In this document: positions 53,317 to 62,346 of the stretch, piece after piece
Layout of the letters: the number at the start of each line of letters is the position of its first letter
Numbering within the stretch: the stretch's first letter is position 1
Assembly: GCA_025936825.1 (NCBI GenBank)
Contig: JAICSO010000011.1
Span: 101,462 to 165,461, forward strand
Length of the DNA: 64,000 nucleotides
Source: Terriglobales bacterium
Lineage (GTDB): Bacteria; Acidobacteriota; Terriglobia; Terriglobales; Acidobacteriaceae
Reading direction: 5' to 3'
Notes under the pieces: generated by a model
The model's input: the letters and a program-made list of their open reading frames with translations, nothing else
Database searches by the model: none
Told to the model about the DNA's origin: nothing
Program-made: the position numbers and the translations under genes

Positions 53317-54550
53317 TTAGAACTTCTCGCCATGAACGATGGCCAAATCACAGCAGGCGCCTTGGAGCGCGGTCGCGTACTTTTGGGTCAAAAGGCGTGG
53401 ACCGCAGCGTGGTTCCGGAGCCCAGGAAAGCATCGAGAACCACATCACCGCGTGCAGAACAATCAAGCAAAGCATCGGCGACCAAAGCGATGGGCTTGAC
53501 TGTCGGGTGTAGGGCATGGAGTCTTCCTTCGTCGGTGTTGTGCGAAAGCGTATTCGCCCCGGGATACTCCCAGACGTTGGTCCGGTACCGCCCGAACTGC
53601 CCTAGTTGTACGTTGTTGCGGTGCTTTCCTTTCCCGTTCTTGAAGACAAAGATCAATTCATGACGCGATCGATAGAAGCTGCCCTGCCCACCGTTGTTCT
53701 TGACCCACACGCATAGGTTCATGAATTCCGAGAAGACCCGTTGCCCTGCTTCGAGCACCTCTGCCATGTGCCGCCAATCCATGCAGACGAAAACAATCGC
53801 GCCGGCAGCACTGAAGCGACCTAGAAGACCCAGGGCAGAGACAAGGAACTTCGCGAACTCGTCTGGTTTCATTTCACCGGAGGCCATAGAGAACTCGCGA
53901 TGATGAATCGAGCCTTTACCACACACGTTTCCTGCGATTGGAATGTTGTACGGCGGGTCCGTAATGACAACCTGCGCTTTCCTCTTCCCCATCAGCGCCC
54001 AGAAACTGGATTCCTCTAGTGAATTCGCGCAAATCACACGATGCTTCCCTAGACTCCAACGATCGCCAACGCGATTGATAGCTGCGCCATAAGGGACCTC
54101 TATAGCTTCGTTTTCCTCTGTATTCTTGGTGGTTGCCTCCTCAATGATCAGGTCGATTTCAGGAACCGTGAATCCCGTAACGCTGATGTCAAAGTCCTCT
54201 ACATCAAGCAAGTTTTGGAGCTCGATGGCGAGAATCGAACGGTCCCAACCAGCGATTTCGGCCAGTCGGTTGTCGGCAACCACATATGCTCGTATTTGAT
54301 CCGCCGACAGGTCCTCAAGGGTGATCGTCGGAACTTGAGGAAGTTTCAAGGATTTCGCTGCCGCGAGCCTCCCATGGCCGGCAATAACGGTTCCGTCCTT
54401 CGCAATCAGAATTGGGTTCACAAAGCCAAACTCGTCGAGGCTTGCCGCAATCTGCCGAACATGGTTCTTTGTGTGCGTTCGTGGATTCGTAGGGTTCGGT
54501 TTCAATTCCCCCGTAGGCAAGTATCGGACGGTCAATTCCGGTGTGCTCAT
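53317..54550 (-). pseudogene. ParB-like / DNA methylase with frameshifted C-terminus
   Basis: The uninterrupted frame (53348-54550, 400 residues) has a ParB-like nuclease-type domain (about 8-95; NPTNPRTHTKNHVRQIAASL, IAGHGRLAAAKSL) and an N4/N6 DNA methylase domain with DPPYN (198-202), CMDWRHM, HPTVKP and DAFLGSGTTL. After GSGTTL about 14 expected residues are missing. The frame then runs to RAPRRLL, while the frame one base off reads KYATALQGACCDLAIVHGEK and stops at 53317. One extra A in the run at 53381-53384 explains this. Catalytic motifs are intact, so activity may remain. It is divergent from the zinc-finger gene. Confidence 0.8.
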
Positions 54551-54594
54551 TGGCCCTCACTCAGTCAATTTCTAGTTGTGAGGATAGCGAAATT

Positions 54595-55548
54595 ATGCTC
54601 TACTTGTCTTGCATGACAACTGTAGAGCGCTTTTGGTCGGCTTTTGCCTGGGCCGAGCCCATGCAAGACAATGAACTCCACCTGATTACGATTGGCAATA
54701 AGCTGCAGATTTCTGGCTTTTTCCCGACCTACAAGAATCGAAGCCGCCCCACAGACCTGCTTTCTTGGTATGAAGCGCTACGCAGAAACCGATCAAGAGG
54801 CAAGCCAAACTCCGAGGAGGACTCCCCGCACGTTGTATTCGCGAACGCGGACAACGATGAAAAGCTGATTGCATTTGTCAAAAGGTTTGGCCCGGTTGTG
54901 GCGGAGTTCGTTCATGAAGAGTTCGGGCCGCCACACCTGTTAACTGCGAAACAAGACCTTGCAGAACTCAGGAGAGAACGCTTCGTGTATTGCTCAGCTC
55001 TCTCTCTCGTCTTGGAGGTGAAGCGATCACTGGCAAGACCCAAGAGGCGCTTCGACTTCGGGAAATCCCTGATTAGGGACATCGTCTCCAATACGAGTCA
55101 TTGGCCGGAGCAATGGGAGCGGGAACGCAAACTGCGCAAACGGGAACCTTCATGGCGGCCAACGGAACTCGATCGAATTCAGCAGATAGCAGTATCCGGA
55201 AAAGACCCATTCTTGCCGGCGGATCTCGACGGGCGCATCGTTATTTGCGAATTGCTGAATACCTTCCGATCTCTCGTGTTCCCCAATCCAACAGAATTGC
55301 ATTCGAGCATTCGATACGGCATTCGGCCCCTACTTTATGCGATCCTTCGGACCGAGTTTCTGCACCCTCGGGAGACAGGCGTATGTGAGAACACTCGATG
55401 CAGGAAGTTTTTCGCGCTCAAACGTACCGATCAACAGTTCTGCAGCTCCCTTTGTTCACGTCATCAGCGCCAACGAGACTATTGGCAAGAAAGCGGGAAG
55501 GAGCGTCGGGCTGCGAGGATGGACCAGAAAAGAAGGTATTCACGCTAA
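54595..55548 (+). CDS. Hypothetical protein with C-terminal CGNR-like zinc finger
   Basis: From ATG 54595, with GAGG 11 bp upstream, the protein is 317 residues. The C-terminal 60 residues hold a zinc-ribbon-like pattern (GVCENTRCRKFFALKRTDQQ, then FCSSLCSRHQRQRDYW), with CxxxxC...CxxxC cysteines, similar to CGNR zinc fingers. The N-terminal 250 residues are not recognised. It lies between the methylase and the DUF2924/recombinase pair and is probably part of the same mobile module, perhaps as a DNA-binding regulator. Confidence 0.65.
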   Translation: MLYLSCMTTVERFWSAFAWAEPMQDNELHLITIGNKLQISGFFPTYKNRSRPTDLLSWYEALRRNRSRGKPNSEEDSPHVVFANADNDEKLIAFVKRFGPVVAEFVHEEFGPPHLLTAKQDLAELRRERFVYCSALSLVLEVKRSLARPKRRFDFGKSLIRDIVSNTSHWPEQWERERKLRKREPSWRPTELDRIQQIAVSGKDPFLPADLDGRIVICELLNTFRSLVFPNPTELHSSIRYGIRPLLYAILRTEFLHPRETGVCENTRCRKFFALKRTDQQFCSSLCSRHQRQRDYWQESGKERRAARMDQKRRYSR

Positions 55549-55677
55549 GCTGCCGTGTCGGCCCGCAAATTACGGTAAACAGCGTTTTCGAGTTCAAGAC
55601 GTTTGCTATTTGCAACCGCCTCCTGCCTCGACTTGATTCTTTGCGGGAACGGAGCGTCAATGTCGATTGGAGGCAGT

Positions 55678-56142
55678 ATGCCAGATCTTATAGCGGAACG
55701 GCTCTCATCATTGCCATTCCTGGACAAAACGGTCCTTTGCCGCTTGTGGCAGGAGTTTTTTGACGCCCAACCATCACCAAAGCTTCGTAGGGATTTCATG
55801 ATCCCCATCTTGGCGTACCGCATACAAGAACGGGCTTTCGGAACTTTAAGACCAAATACACGTAACCAACTTGATCAGTTAGGTCGCAGTCTTGATACTC
55901 GGCCAAACTCACGGTCCGCATTCACCCCACAACTGAGGGCGGGAACGCGACTCGTGCGACGATGGAAAAACGACATTCACGTTGTGAACGTTGAATACAG
56001 CGGGTACGAATACAGGGGAACTCGATACCAGACCCTTTCCCAGATTGCACGTCTGATCACAGGAACGCGCTGGTCTGGTCCTTTATTTTTCGGTACAAAA
56101 CACAATCAGAAACAGAGAGCCTCCACACAGGGGGTCGAATGA
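55678..56142 (+). CDS. DUF2924-family protein of recombinase module
   Basis: From ATG 55678, after a GGAGG ribosome site, the protein is 154 residues. It has LWQEFFDAQPSPKLRRDFMI, ILAYRIQERAFG, a central loop, then GTRLVRRWKNDIHVVNVEYS and YEYRGTRYQTLSQIARLITG, the pattern of DUF2924. These proteins are nearly always encoded just before a large serine recombinase, as here, with a four-base overlap. They likely bind DNA or assist recombination; function unproven. Confidence 0.85.
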   Translation: MPDLIAERLSSLPFLDKTVLCRLWQEFFDAQPSPKLRRDFMIPILAYRIQERAFGTLRPNTRNQLDQLGRSLDTRPNSRSAFTPQLRAGTRLVRRWKNDIHVVNVEYSGYEYRGTRYQTLSQIARLITGTRWSGPLFFGTKHNQKQRASTQGVE

Positions 56143-57848
56143 ACGCCGCCCGAGAACTGCGATGTGCGGTATACACGCGGAAGTCCTCTGAGGAAGGTCT
56201 TGAGCAGTCATTCAATTCCTTGGACGCACAGCACGAGGCGTGTGAAGCATTCATCTTGAGTCAGCGTCAAGAAGGTTGGCGCGCGCTAAAGACTCGTTAC
56301 GATGACGGAGGCTTCTCCGGAGGTAACACCCAGCGCCCAGCTCTCCAGCTCCTGCTCGAAGACGTCAGGGGCCGAAAGATCGACGTCATCGTCGTCTACA
56401 AAGTCGATCGCCTCACTCGCAGCCTGGCGGATTTCGCGAAAATTGTCGAAGTTCTAGACGCGAACCATGTCTCATTCGTTTCCGTCACCCAGCAGTTCAA
56501 TACAACGACCTCAATGGGGCGCCTGACGCTAAACGTCCTGCTTTCGTTTGCGCAGTTCGAGAGAGAGGTGACGGGGGAACGAATCAGGGACAAGATCGCC
56601 GCTTCAAAAAAGAAGGGAATGTGGATGGGAGGTCTGGTGCCGCTAGGATATGACCTCCGCGGGCGAAAGCTAGTTCCAAACACAAGAGAGGCGGCACTGG
56701 TTTGCCGGATCTTTGAACTTTACCTGCAATTGGGATGCGTCTCGAGATTAACCGCACAGCTCCGGCAAGAGAAGGTCAAGAGTAAAGCGCACCAGACGCG
56801 GAGCGGATGGCGCCGAGGTGGAGTGCCGTTCTCTCGCGGAGCCCTGTACCATCTTCTGCGCAATCATCTTTATATAGGTGAAATTCGGCACCGGGACGAG
56901 TGGTTCCCTGGCGAGCACGAAGGCATTGTTCCTATCGAGACTTGGAAGGAAGTTCAACGGCAATTGACCGGGAATGTTTCCGTTCATCGGCACCGCCTGC
57001 AAGAGAAGTCGTCGAGTCTGCTGACTGGAGTTCTAGAAGATGGCAGAGGCATTCGTTATACGCCGTCCTTCACCAAAAAGAATGGGCGGCGATACCGGTA
57101 TTATGTGTCCCAGGACGCTATCCAGAACCCCGGCGCTACGGTGTCTCCCATCAGACGACTGCCTGCCGCGGAAATCGAAGCCGTGGTTTGTCAAAAATTG
57201 CGTTCTTTGCTGATGTCTGAGGCAGACCTGTTCGATATCGTCGGGTCGAACATTGAGAACCCAGGATCGATGAAGCAACTGATCGCATCAGCGAAGAACC
57301 TGGCGCAAAACTTCGCTACTCTTCCCTTAAATAAGGTACGCCCAATCATCCTCGCATTTGTGCGAAAAGTGGTGGTGAAATCAGACCGTGTTCTGATCAT
57401 CATCAGCAGGTTAGGCCTACGGCATCTCCTGGAAGCCCGAGGAGAGATTTCGGAGTCTGCAATCGATGGTGCCGGACCTGACGATCTCGTCGAGTTATCT
57501 GTTGAGGCTAAACGTGAGCGCCACGGCGGGGAAGTTCATCTCACGCTTGCACCCACTGCTTCTCTTCGCAATGCGGAGGTTAACGTTTCTCTGGTGAAGG
57601 CCGTAGTTCGCGCCCATATGTGGTACCAGCGAGTGCTGAGAAATGAAGCACTCGACCAGCGTGACCTCGCTCGCCAAGCTGGTCTCACAGAGCGATATGT
57701 TGGCAGGGTTTTCGCCTGTGCCTTTTTAGCCCCGGATATTGTCGAGGCCATTCTCGAAGGGCGTCAGCCACGCCACCTCACCTTTGAACAGCTCACGAGA
57801 AACATTCCTCTGAGTTGGGCCGAACAGCGCGAGAGGTTCGGATTCTAA
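56139..57848 (+). CDS. Large serine recombinase
   Basis: The 569-residue protein has an N-terminal resolvase catalytic domain (about 8-155; YTRKSSEEGLEQSFNSLDAQ with the likely nucleophile Ser16, VYKVDRLTRSLADFA, FEREVTGERIRDKI). A recombinase DNA-binding domain follows (about 180-290; RRGGVPFSRGALYHLLRNHL), then a zinc-ribbon/helical region and a C-terminal helical DNA-binding tail (about 490-569). Such enzymes insert and excise mobile elements. It appears full length. The four-base overlap with DUF2924 indicates co-expression. Confidence 0.93.
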   Translation: MNAARELRCAVYTRKSSEEGLEQSFNSLDAQHEACEAFILSQRQEGWRALKTRYDDGGFSGGNTQRPALQLLLEDVRGRKIDVIVVYKVDRLTRSLADFAKIVEVLDANHVSFVSVTQQFNTTTSMGRLTLNVLLSFAQFEREVTGERIRDKIAASKKKGMWMGGLVPLGYDLRGRKLVPNTREAALVCRIFELYLQLGCVSRLTAQLRQEKVKSKAHQTRSGWRRGGVPFSRGALYHLLRNHLYIGEIRHRDEWFPGEHEGIVPIETWKEVQRQLTGNVSVHRHRLQEKSSSLLTGVLEDGRGIRYTPSFTKKNGRRYRYYVSQDAIQNPGATVSPIRRLPAAEIEAVVCQKLRSLLMSEADLFDIVGSNIENPGSMKQLIASAKNLAQNFATLPLNKVRPIILAFVRKVVVKSDRVLIIISRLGLRHLLEARGEISESAIDGAGPDDLVELSVEAKRERHGGEVHLTLAPTASLRNAEVNVSLVKAVVRAHMWYQRVLRNEALDQRDLARQAGLTERYVGRVFACAFLAPDIVEAILEGRQPRHLTFEQLTRNIPLSWAEQRERFGF

Positions 57849-58042
57849 GATGGGGCCGTAACTACCGGATAGCCGTGCCGTGCTATGCCTTATCGAGCTG
57901 GAAAAATCAGATACTCCAGGTTTTTGTGCCATTCAGGCATATCACACCGGTGTTTGTTTTCCCTCAGTCCCGGAATCAGCAACGTCCCATGGGAAGGCCG
58001 CCGACGCGCGCAGTCCGAGATCACCTGAGACAATCGTGCGAC

Positions 58043-59284
58043 CTAAGAACATCTCGCTGCAATGAGGGTTATGTCGTCGTTCTGTTGCCCATCGCTGAAT
58101 CGTTGAACGTCTTGCACGATTGACCGGATCATTGCTTCAGGAGCTAAACCGCTGTACTTCTGAAGCGCATCAATGAGTCGCTGTTCACCAAATTCTTCCC
58201 CTGCACCATCGAAGGACTCCGTGACTCCATCCGAGTACAAGAGGAGAATGTCACCTGAAGACAGTCCACACTCTTGAGCAGAGCAAGTCCAGTCTTTAAA
58301 CAGGCCCACTACTCCGCAACTGGAGTTAAGGCTTTCCACCCTCTCATCACGCCGCAGAATAAGCGCAGGAAGATGTCCGCAGTTTGCGTACCTCAACCAT
58401 CTGTTCGCATTGTCGTATTCAATGAATAACAGTGTCGCGAACGCTTCCTGTGACGTGGTCTCACAAAAAAGCTGATTCACAGCTTGCAAGAAGCGCTGTG
58501 GCTGCTCGATAACAATAGGAATATAGGGTCGCATCGAGTAGCTCGCGCAAAGGTTGCGCACATGAGCTTGCAAGTTTGACATCAGGAGCGCGGCTGGCAT
58601 TCCTTTGCCGCATATGTCGGCCACAACGAGCCCAAGCCGCCCATGCCCCAATTCGAGAAAATCGTAATAGTCGCCACCCACATGCCGAGCCTGCACACAA
58701 ATGCCAGCGTAGTCGAGGCTCGACGCGTTCGGCTTCGTTTGCGGAAACAGTCTTGACTGGACTTGTCTCGCCGCTTCCAACTCCTGCGCGGCACGTTTGT
58801 AAGCCGTGATTTCACGGCTAGCTGAATCGAGGCCTACGAGCGAAAAGCGGTTTCCATCGATATCTTCAAAACCTGTGACGACCCCGCCCCACTCTTCGGC
58901 TTGGGGCGGATGAGAAAACCGAACACCTCGGCTGAGCCATTCGCCAAATTTGGCGTGAACGTCGTCACTGAGAAAGACCACGAATCGACCTTTTCCCACG
59001 AGGGCATAGTCTTCGGTGTCTTCTTTAGGCGCGATTAATGCGAGGACAGCGGTTCCGTCAGGCGGGGCAATCGTTACGTAGCGCCCTAGGTGATGAGTGG
59101 AGTCAGACAACACTTGAAAGCCAAGCTGCTCCACGTAAAACTGCAAGCTTTGTTCTATGTCGCGGACGAACACCGAAAGACAATGAATCCGCAGGTGCGG
59201 GCCGTCGGGCTTGGGCGCATTCCGTGAAGCCTGCGGTGTTGGAAACGCCGCTTCGAGAAGATAACGAATTTGCTCGTGCCCCAT
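58043..59284 (-). CDS. VOC domain fused to SpoIIE-type protein phosphatase
   Basis: The 413-residue protein has a VOC-like fold at about 30-155 (IHCLSVFVRDIEQSLQFYVE, GFEDIDGNRFSLVGLD) and a coiled-coil linker. A PP2C-type SpoIIE domain spans about 175-410: ARHVGGDYYDFLELG, LGLVVADICGKGMPAALLMS, YANCGHLPALIL, LLLYSDGVTES and NDDITLIAAR. The metal-binding aspartates are present. The N-terminal ~30 residues do not match either domain. It may dephosphorylate an anti-anti-sigma factor in response to a small ligand bound by the VOC part. No partner genes are nearby. Confidence 0.85.
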   Translation of the reverse strand: MGHEQIRYLLEAAFPTPQASRNAPKPDGPHLRIHCLSVFVRDIEQSLQFYVEQLGFQVLSDSTHHLGRYVTIAPPDGTAVLALIAPKEDTEDYALVGKGRFVVFLSDDVHAKFGEWLSRGVRFSHPPQAEEWGGVVTGFEDIDGNRFSLVGLDSASREITAYKRAAQELEAARQVQSRLFPQTKPNASSLDYAGICVQARHVGGDYYDFLELGHGRLGLVVADICGKGMPAALLMSNLQAHVRNLCASYSMRPYIPIVIEQPQRFLQAVNQLFCETTSQEAFATLLFIEYDNANRWLRYANCGHLPALILRRDERVESLNSSCGVVGLFKDWTCSAQECGLSSGDILLLYSDGVTESFDGAGEEFGEQRLIDALQKYSGLAPEAMIRSIVQDVQRFSDGQQNDDITLIAARCS

Positions 59285-59585
59285 TCGCGTGATTCTAGCA
59301 AAACCTCCACCCGAATTTGGGTGGATCTTTCATCTTGGCGTGTCACCCGGCGGAAAATTGTTCCGTTGCATCGATCGGGCGCCCGCTCAACACCGCGTCG
59401 CCAGCCTGACCCACGTTTGCATGGCGTGCACAGAAGCGGTGCGCTTCGTTCCGCCCAACCAGATCTCCCTTGTATCTCGAAGCTCAGGCTCTCGCTAAGT
59501 AGACCGTGGCGTCGAGCCTGATGGGATTGCTCTCGCAGCCGACCGGCCACCAGCAGTCGTTGAAGCCCTTAAAATGTTCTGAGAC
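59285..59585. other. Gene-free spacer
   Basis: The 300 bp between the start of the VOC-phosphatase gene and the end of the hydrolase gene show no protein-like frame and no clear hairpin. The phosphatase promoter should lie here. Confidence 0.35.
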
Positions 59586-60821
59586 TCATGATCCACCGGG
59601 GACGGGAGCTCCGGACTCCTTCAATATGCGCAGTATTTCCTTTCGGATTTCCCCGCCGCGCTGCTCAGTGTCAGACCAGGACGATGCTGGCGCTCTATGG
59701 GAATCGAGGAGATTCAATGCCTTTTCAGCGTACTCCCGTGCCAGGTCTTTTTGCCCATCTGTTAAATAGGCATCCGCGAGATTCGAGTGCGCATCGGCGG
59801 AATCGGGGTAAGCGAGAAGATTGAGTTTAAAGACCTCAATTGCATCCTTGACATCTCCGCCACGCTGATAATGTTCGCCGATTAGATCGGCGGCGACTTC
59901 GGGCCACAACTGCACCTGAGGGTCGTTTCCTCGCGCTTCCAAGAACCGCCGCTTGACTTGTTCGCTGCCTCCGGGCGTTTGAAGAAGGTTCAGGGCTGGC
60001 CCTGCTGCGAGCGCTTCCGCCGGCGCGTGACCAGGAGTCTTAACGAGCGTTGTCACGAACCAGTGCACGATGATGCTCGGCAGTTCGGGATGAACGCTGA
60101 ACATATCAGTGCCATGCCCTCCATGTGCGGCGACCCGGCTGGCGTCTGAAGTTTCATACCAGAGCCACGGGGCATCTTCAGACGATGAATAATGCACCAG
60201 CTTCTTGCTGGAACTGGAAGCGATGAGGTATAGCAGCTTCATCGCATCTTGTGTTGGCGGGTATTCGTCGTCATCGGCAAAAACGAATAGCTCCGGCAGT
60301 TGCGAAGCCTCCCGGAGAAAGTTCGCGCCGTCGAGTTCAGTTTCCCCCGACATGAGGACCAGCGACTTTACTTCAGCAGGGTGCCGGCGCGCAGCTCCTA
60401 CGGAAAGGAGAACCCCGAGGGCCCCGGCTCCGCCGACGCCTATCACTGCACGATTGAGCTTCGTCTGCGACCGCAGGAATTCGAGCGCGGTGTCAATATC
60501 TGAATAACCTATCGCCATGGGCCAGCGCTTTTCGCCGGTGCTTTCACCAAAGCCGCGGATATCTAGAGTGAGCGTGTTCATCCCTGCTGTTGCAAGCTGT
60601 GCCGCCACGGGGGCCCATGACTTGCGATCGCGATTGCTCTGATGCAGCAGCAGCACACTCGGGCCGGGCTTCCTAGCGGCAAAATAAGTTGCCTTCAGTA
60701 ATGTGCCATCCGATGCTCTCAAATCAATTACACGCGGCTGCGGTTGTGGTTCTTGGGCGCTTGACGCGGCTGCGGTCGCGACAAGCAGGCACCCTAAGAG
60801 CGCACGGGCAACGGGTTTCAT
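59586..60821 (-). CDS. Secreted alpha/beta-hydrolase-fold protein with TPR tail, nucleophile Ser missing
   Basis: The 411-residue protein has a signal peptide (ARALLGCLLVATAAASSAQ). An alpha/beta hydrolase core (about 30-270; GPSVLLLHQSNRD, LDIRGFGESTGEK) follows. The expected nucleophile elbow GxSxG reads GVGGAGA, so the serine is replaced by Gly; other motif parts (VLMSGETE, DDEYPPTQDAM and a His in AHGGHGTDMF) are kept. TPR-like helices occupy about 330-400 (YPDSADAHSNLADAYLTDGQ). It is likely inactive as a hydrolase or uses another nucleophile, and may bind a partner. Its start overlaps the amidohydrolase stop by 4 bp. Confidence 0.75.
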   Translation of the reverse strand: MKPVARALLGCLLVATAAASSAQEPQPQPRVIDLRASDGTLLKATYFAARKPGPSVLLLHQSNRDRKSWAPVAAQLATAGMNTLTLDIRGFGESTGEKRWPMAIGYSDIDTALEFLRSQTKLNRAVIGVGGAGALGVLLSVGAARRHPAEVKSLVLMSGETELDGANFLREASQLPELFVFADDDEYPPTQDAMKLLYLIASSSSKKLVHYSSSEDAPWLWYETSDASRVAAHGGHGTDMFSVHPELPSIIVHWFVTTLVKTPGHAPAEALAAGPALNLLQTPGGSEQVKRRFLEARGNDPQVQLWPEVAADLIGEHYQRGGDVKDAIEVFKLNLLAYPDSADAHSNLADAYLTDGQKDLAREYAEKALNLLDSHRAPASSWSDTEQRGGEIRKEILRILKESGAPVPGGS

Positions 60822-62254
60822 TTCGAGACCTCCTCTCGCAAACTTGTGGAACTCCGCGATTCCGAAGCAAGGTCATTCCTGATTACTGTTCCGCCTTTCA
60901 TGACGAATCGAACTCGTTCGAGTTCATGAATGTCAGCAACGGGATCGCCTGCGACGGCGATGAGGTCGGCAAATTTGCCGGGATCGATTGCACCGATGCG
61001 GTCTTGCCAGCCCAGCATCTCTGCCGCAGTCACTGTGACCGCGCGGATCACCTCAAGCGGTGGCACGCCGGCATCACGCATCTTGATTATGGTCGCAGCG
61101 GTCGCTTGGCCCCGCGTCTTTCCCGGGTAAAACCAACACATGTCTGAGCCGACGGCAAACCTAACGCCCGACTTCATAACCCGCTGCACCAATTGGTCGT
61201 AGGTTTGCTTACGAGTTGAATTGCGGCTGACAGCAGCAGCACGCGAATCAGGGGACATGAATATGAGCGGCTCGCTGATTTTCAAGTAGAACAAGTCATT
61301 AAATGTTGGCGTCAGGTCGAGAAAGATTCCTTTGTCACGCATTTGTTTTAGCTGCTCATCCGTCGCATCGTTGCCATGCTCGATAGAATCGGAACCGGCA
61401 TCGATCGCGGTTTGAATGCTGATCTTGTCTGCGGCGTGCACGGCAACCTTCAGGTGCTCGCGATGTGCTTCCTCTACGACGGCAGTAAGCTCTGTAACGG
61501 TGAGGTTCTGATCCGCCGTGACCTTGATGACGTCGACATTTTGGAATGCGTTCCGCCGCACAGCTTGCCGGGCCTGGTCTGCGCCGTCAATGAGTAAGAA
61601 TTCCTGCTGCAGAATTGCATCAGCAAGAGCGGGATTCAGTTCCTGAACGTACGAACCGCGCGTGATGAGTTTTCGTCCAGAAGCGAGGAGTCTCGGGCCC
61701 GGAACACGCCCCGCAGTGATGGCATCACGCAGCTCGGTGTCTCCATCTATTCCGGAGTGACCTAGATTCCGGACCGTTGTGAAGCCGCTCTCCAGATCTT
61801 CGCGAGCCAATTGCGCGCCCATCAGCACGCGTTTGCTTGGCGACTCAATAACTGCCAGCAACATGCCCGGAGCGAACAGTCCATTTAGGTGTCGCTGTTG
61901 CTCCAGTTCCGGAGGAATAATGATGTCGAGAAATAAATGGGTGTGGCTGTCGATCAAACCTGGCAACAATGTCGCGCTGCCCAGATCGATGATTTTGGTC
62001 CCACTTGGAACCGTGATTTGCGAAGGCTTGCCAATCTGCTTGATCTTCTCGCCTTCGATCAGAACCGCGGCAGGCGCCAGGATGTTACCGGTGCGAGGGT
62101 CGAGAAGGCGGCTCGCTTTCACCAGAGTGGTCTGGCTGGAGGATCGCGCGGCTGATTGTTGCGCCGCCGCTTGTGTACCGAGAAGCAGCACGAAATATAC
62201 GGCCAACCTCGCCACTTGGGCACATTCGACATTGCGACCACACGAGTTTGTCAT
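60818..62254 (-). CDS. Secreted imidazolonepropionase-like amidohydrolase
   Basis: The 478-residue protein has a hydrophobic N-terminal segment (about 14-31, RLAVYFVLLLGTQAAAQQS). The amidohydrolase core has GLIDSHTHLFLD (metal His pair), FTTVRNLGHSG, a Lys in VIKVTADQN, His in VAVHAADKIS, SIEHGNDATDE and Asp in AVGSDMCWF. These are the metal-binding residues of the type seen in imidazolonepropionase-like/ peptidase-like amidohydrolases. Substrate unknown. It forms an operon with the following hydrolase-fold gene, and BlaI-box-like sites lie just upstream. Confidence 0.88.
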   Translation of the reverse strand: MTNSCGRNVECAQVARLAVYFVLLLGTQAAAQQSAARSSSQTTLVKASRLLDPRTGNILAPAAVLIEGEKIKQIGKPSQITVPSGTKIIDLGSATLLPGLIDSHTHLFLDIIIPPELEQQRHLNGLFAPGMLLAVIESPSKRVLMGAQLAREDLESGFTTVRNLGHSGIDGDTELRDAITAGRVPGPRLLASGRKLITRGSYVQELNPALADAILQQEFLLIDGADQARQAVRRNAFQNVDVIKVTADQNLTVTELTAVVEEAHREHLKVAVHAADKISIQTAIDAGSDSIEHGNDATDEQLKQMRDKGIFLDLTPTFNDLFYLKISEPLIFMSPDSRAAAVSRNSTRKQTYDQLVQRVMKSGVRFAVGSDMCWFYPGKTRGQATAATIIKMRDAGVPPLEVIRAVTVTAAEMLGWQDRIGAIDPGKFADLIAVAGDPVADIHELERVRFVMKGGTVIRNDLASESRSSTSLREEVSK

Positions 62255-62267
62255 GGCAGCGAACTCC

Positions 62268-62305
62268 TACTACGTTGCGTCGTCCATCCTACTACAGTGT
62301 GAGTA
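62268..62305. promoter_or_regulatory. BlaI-box-like sites upstream of amidohydrolase
   Basis: TACTACG (62268-62274) and TACTACAGTGTGAGTA (62290-62305) lie 14-51 bp upstream of the amidohydrolase start at 62254. The second is an imperfect TACTACA/TGTAGTA palindrome, the core of known BlaI/MecI operators. Binding by the nearby BlaI is inferred. Confidence 0.45.
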
Positions 62306-62346
62306 ATTGACGCAAAGGCGTCACGACGACTGAACCGGCTGAGAGG

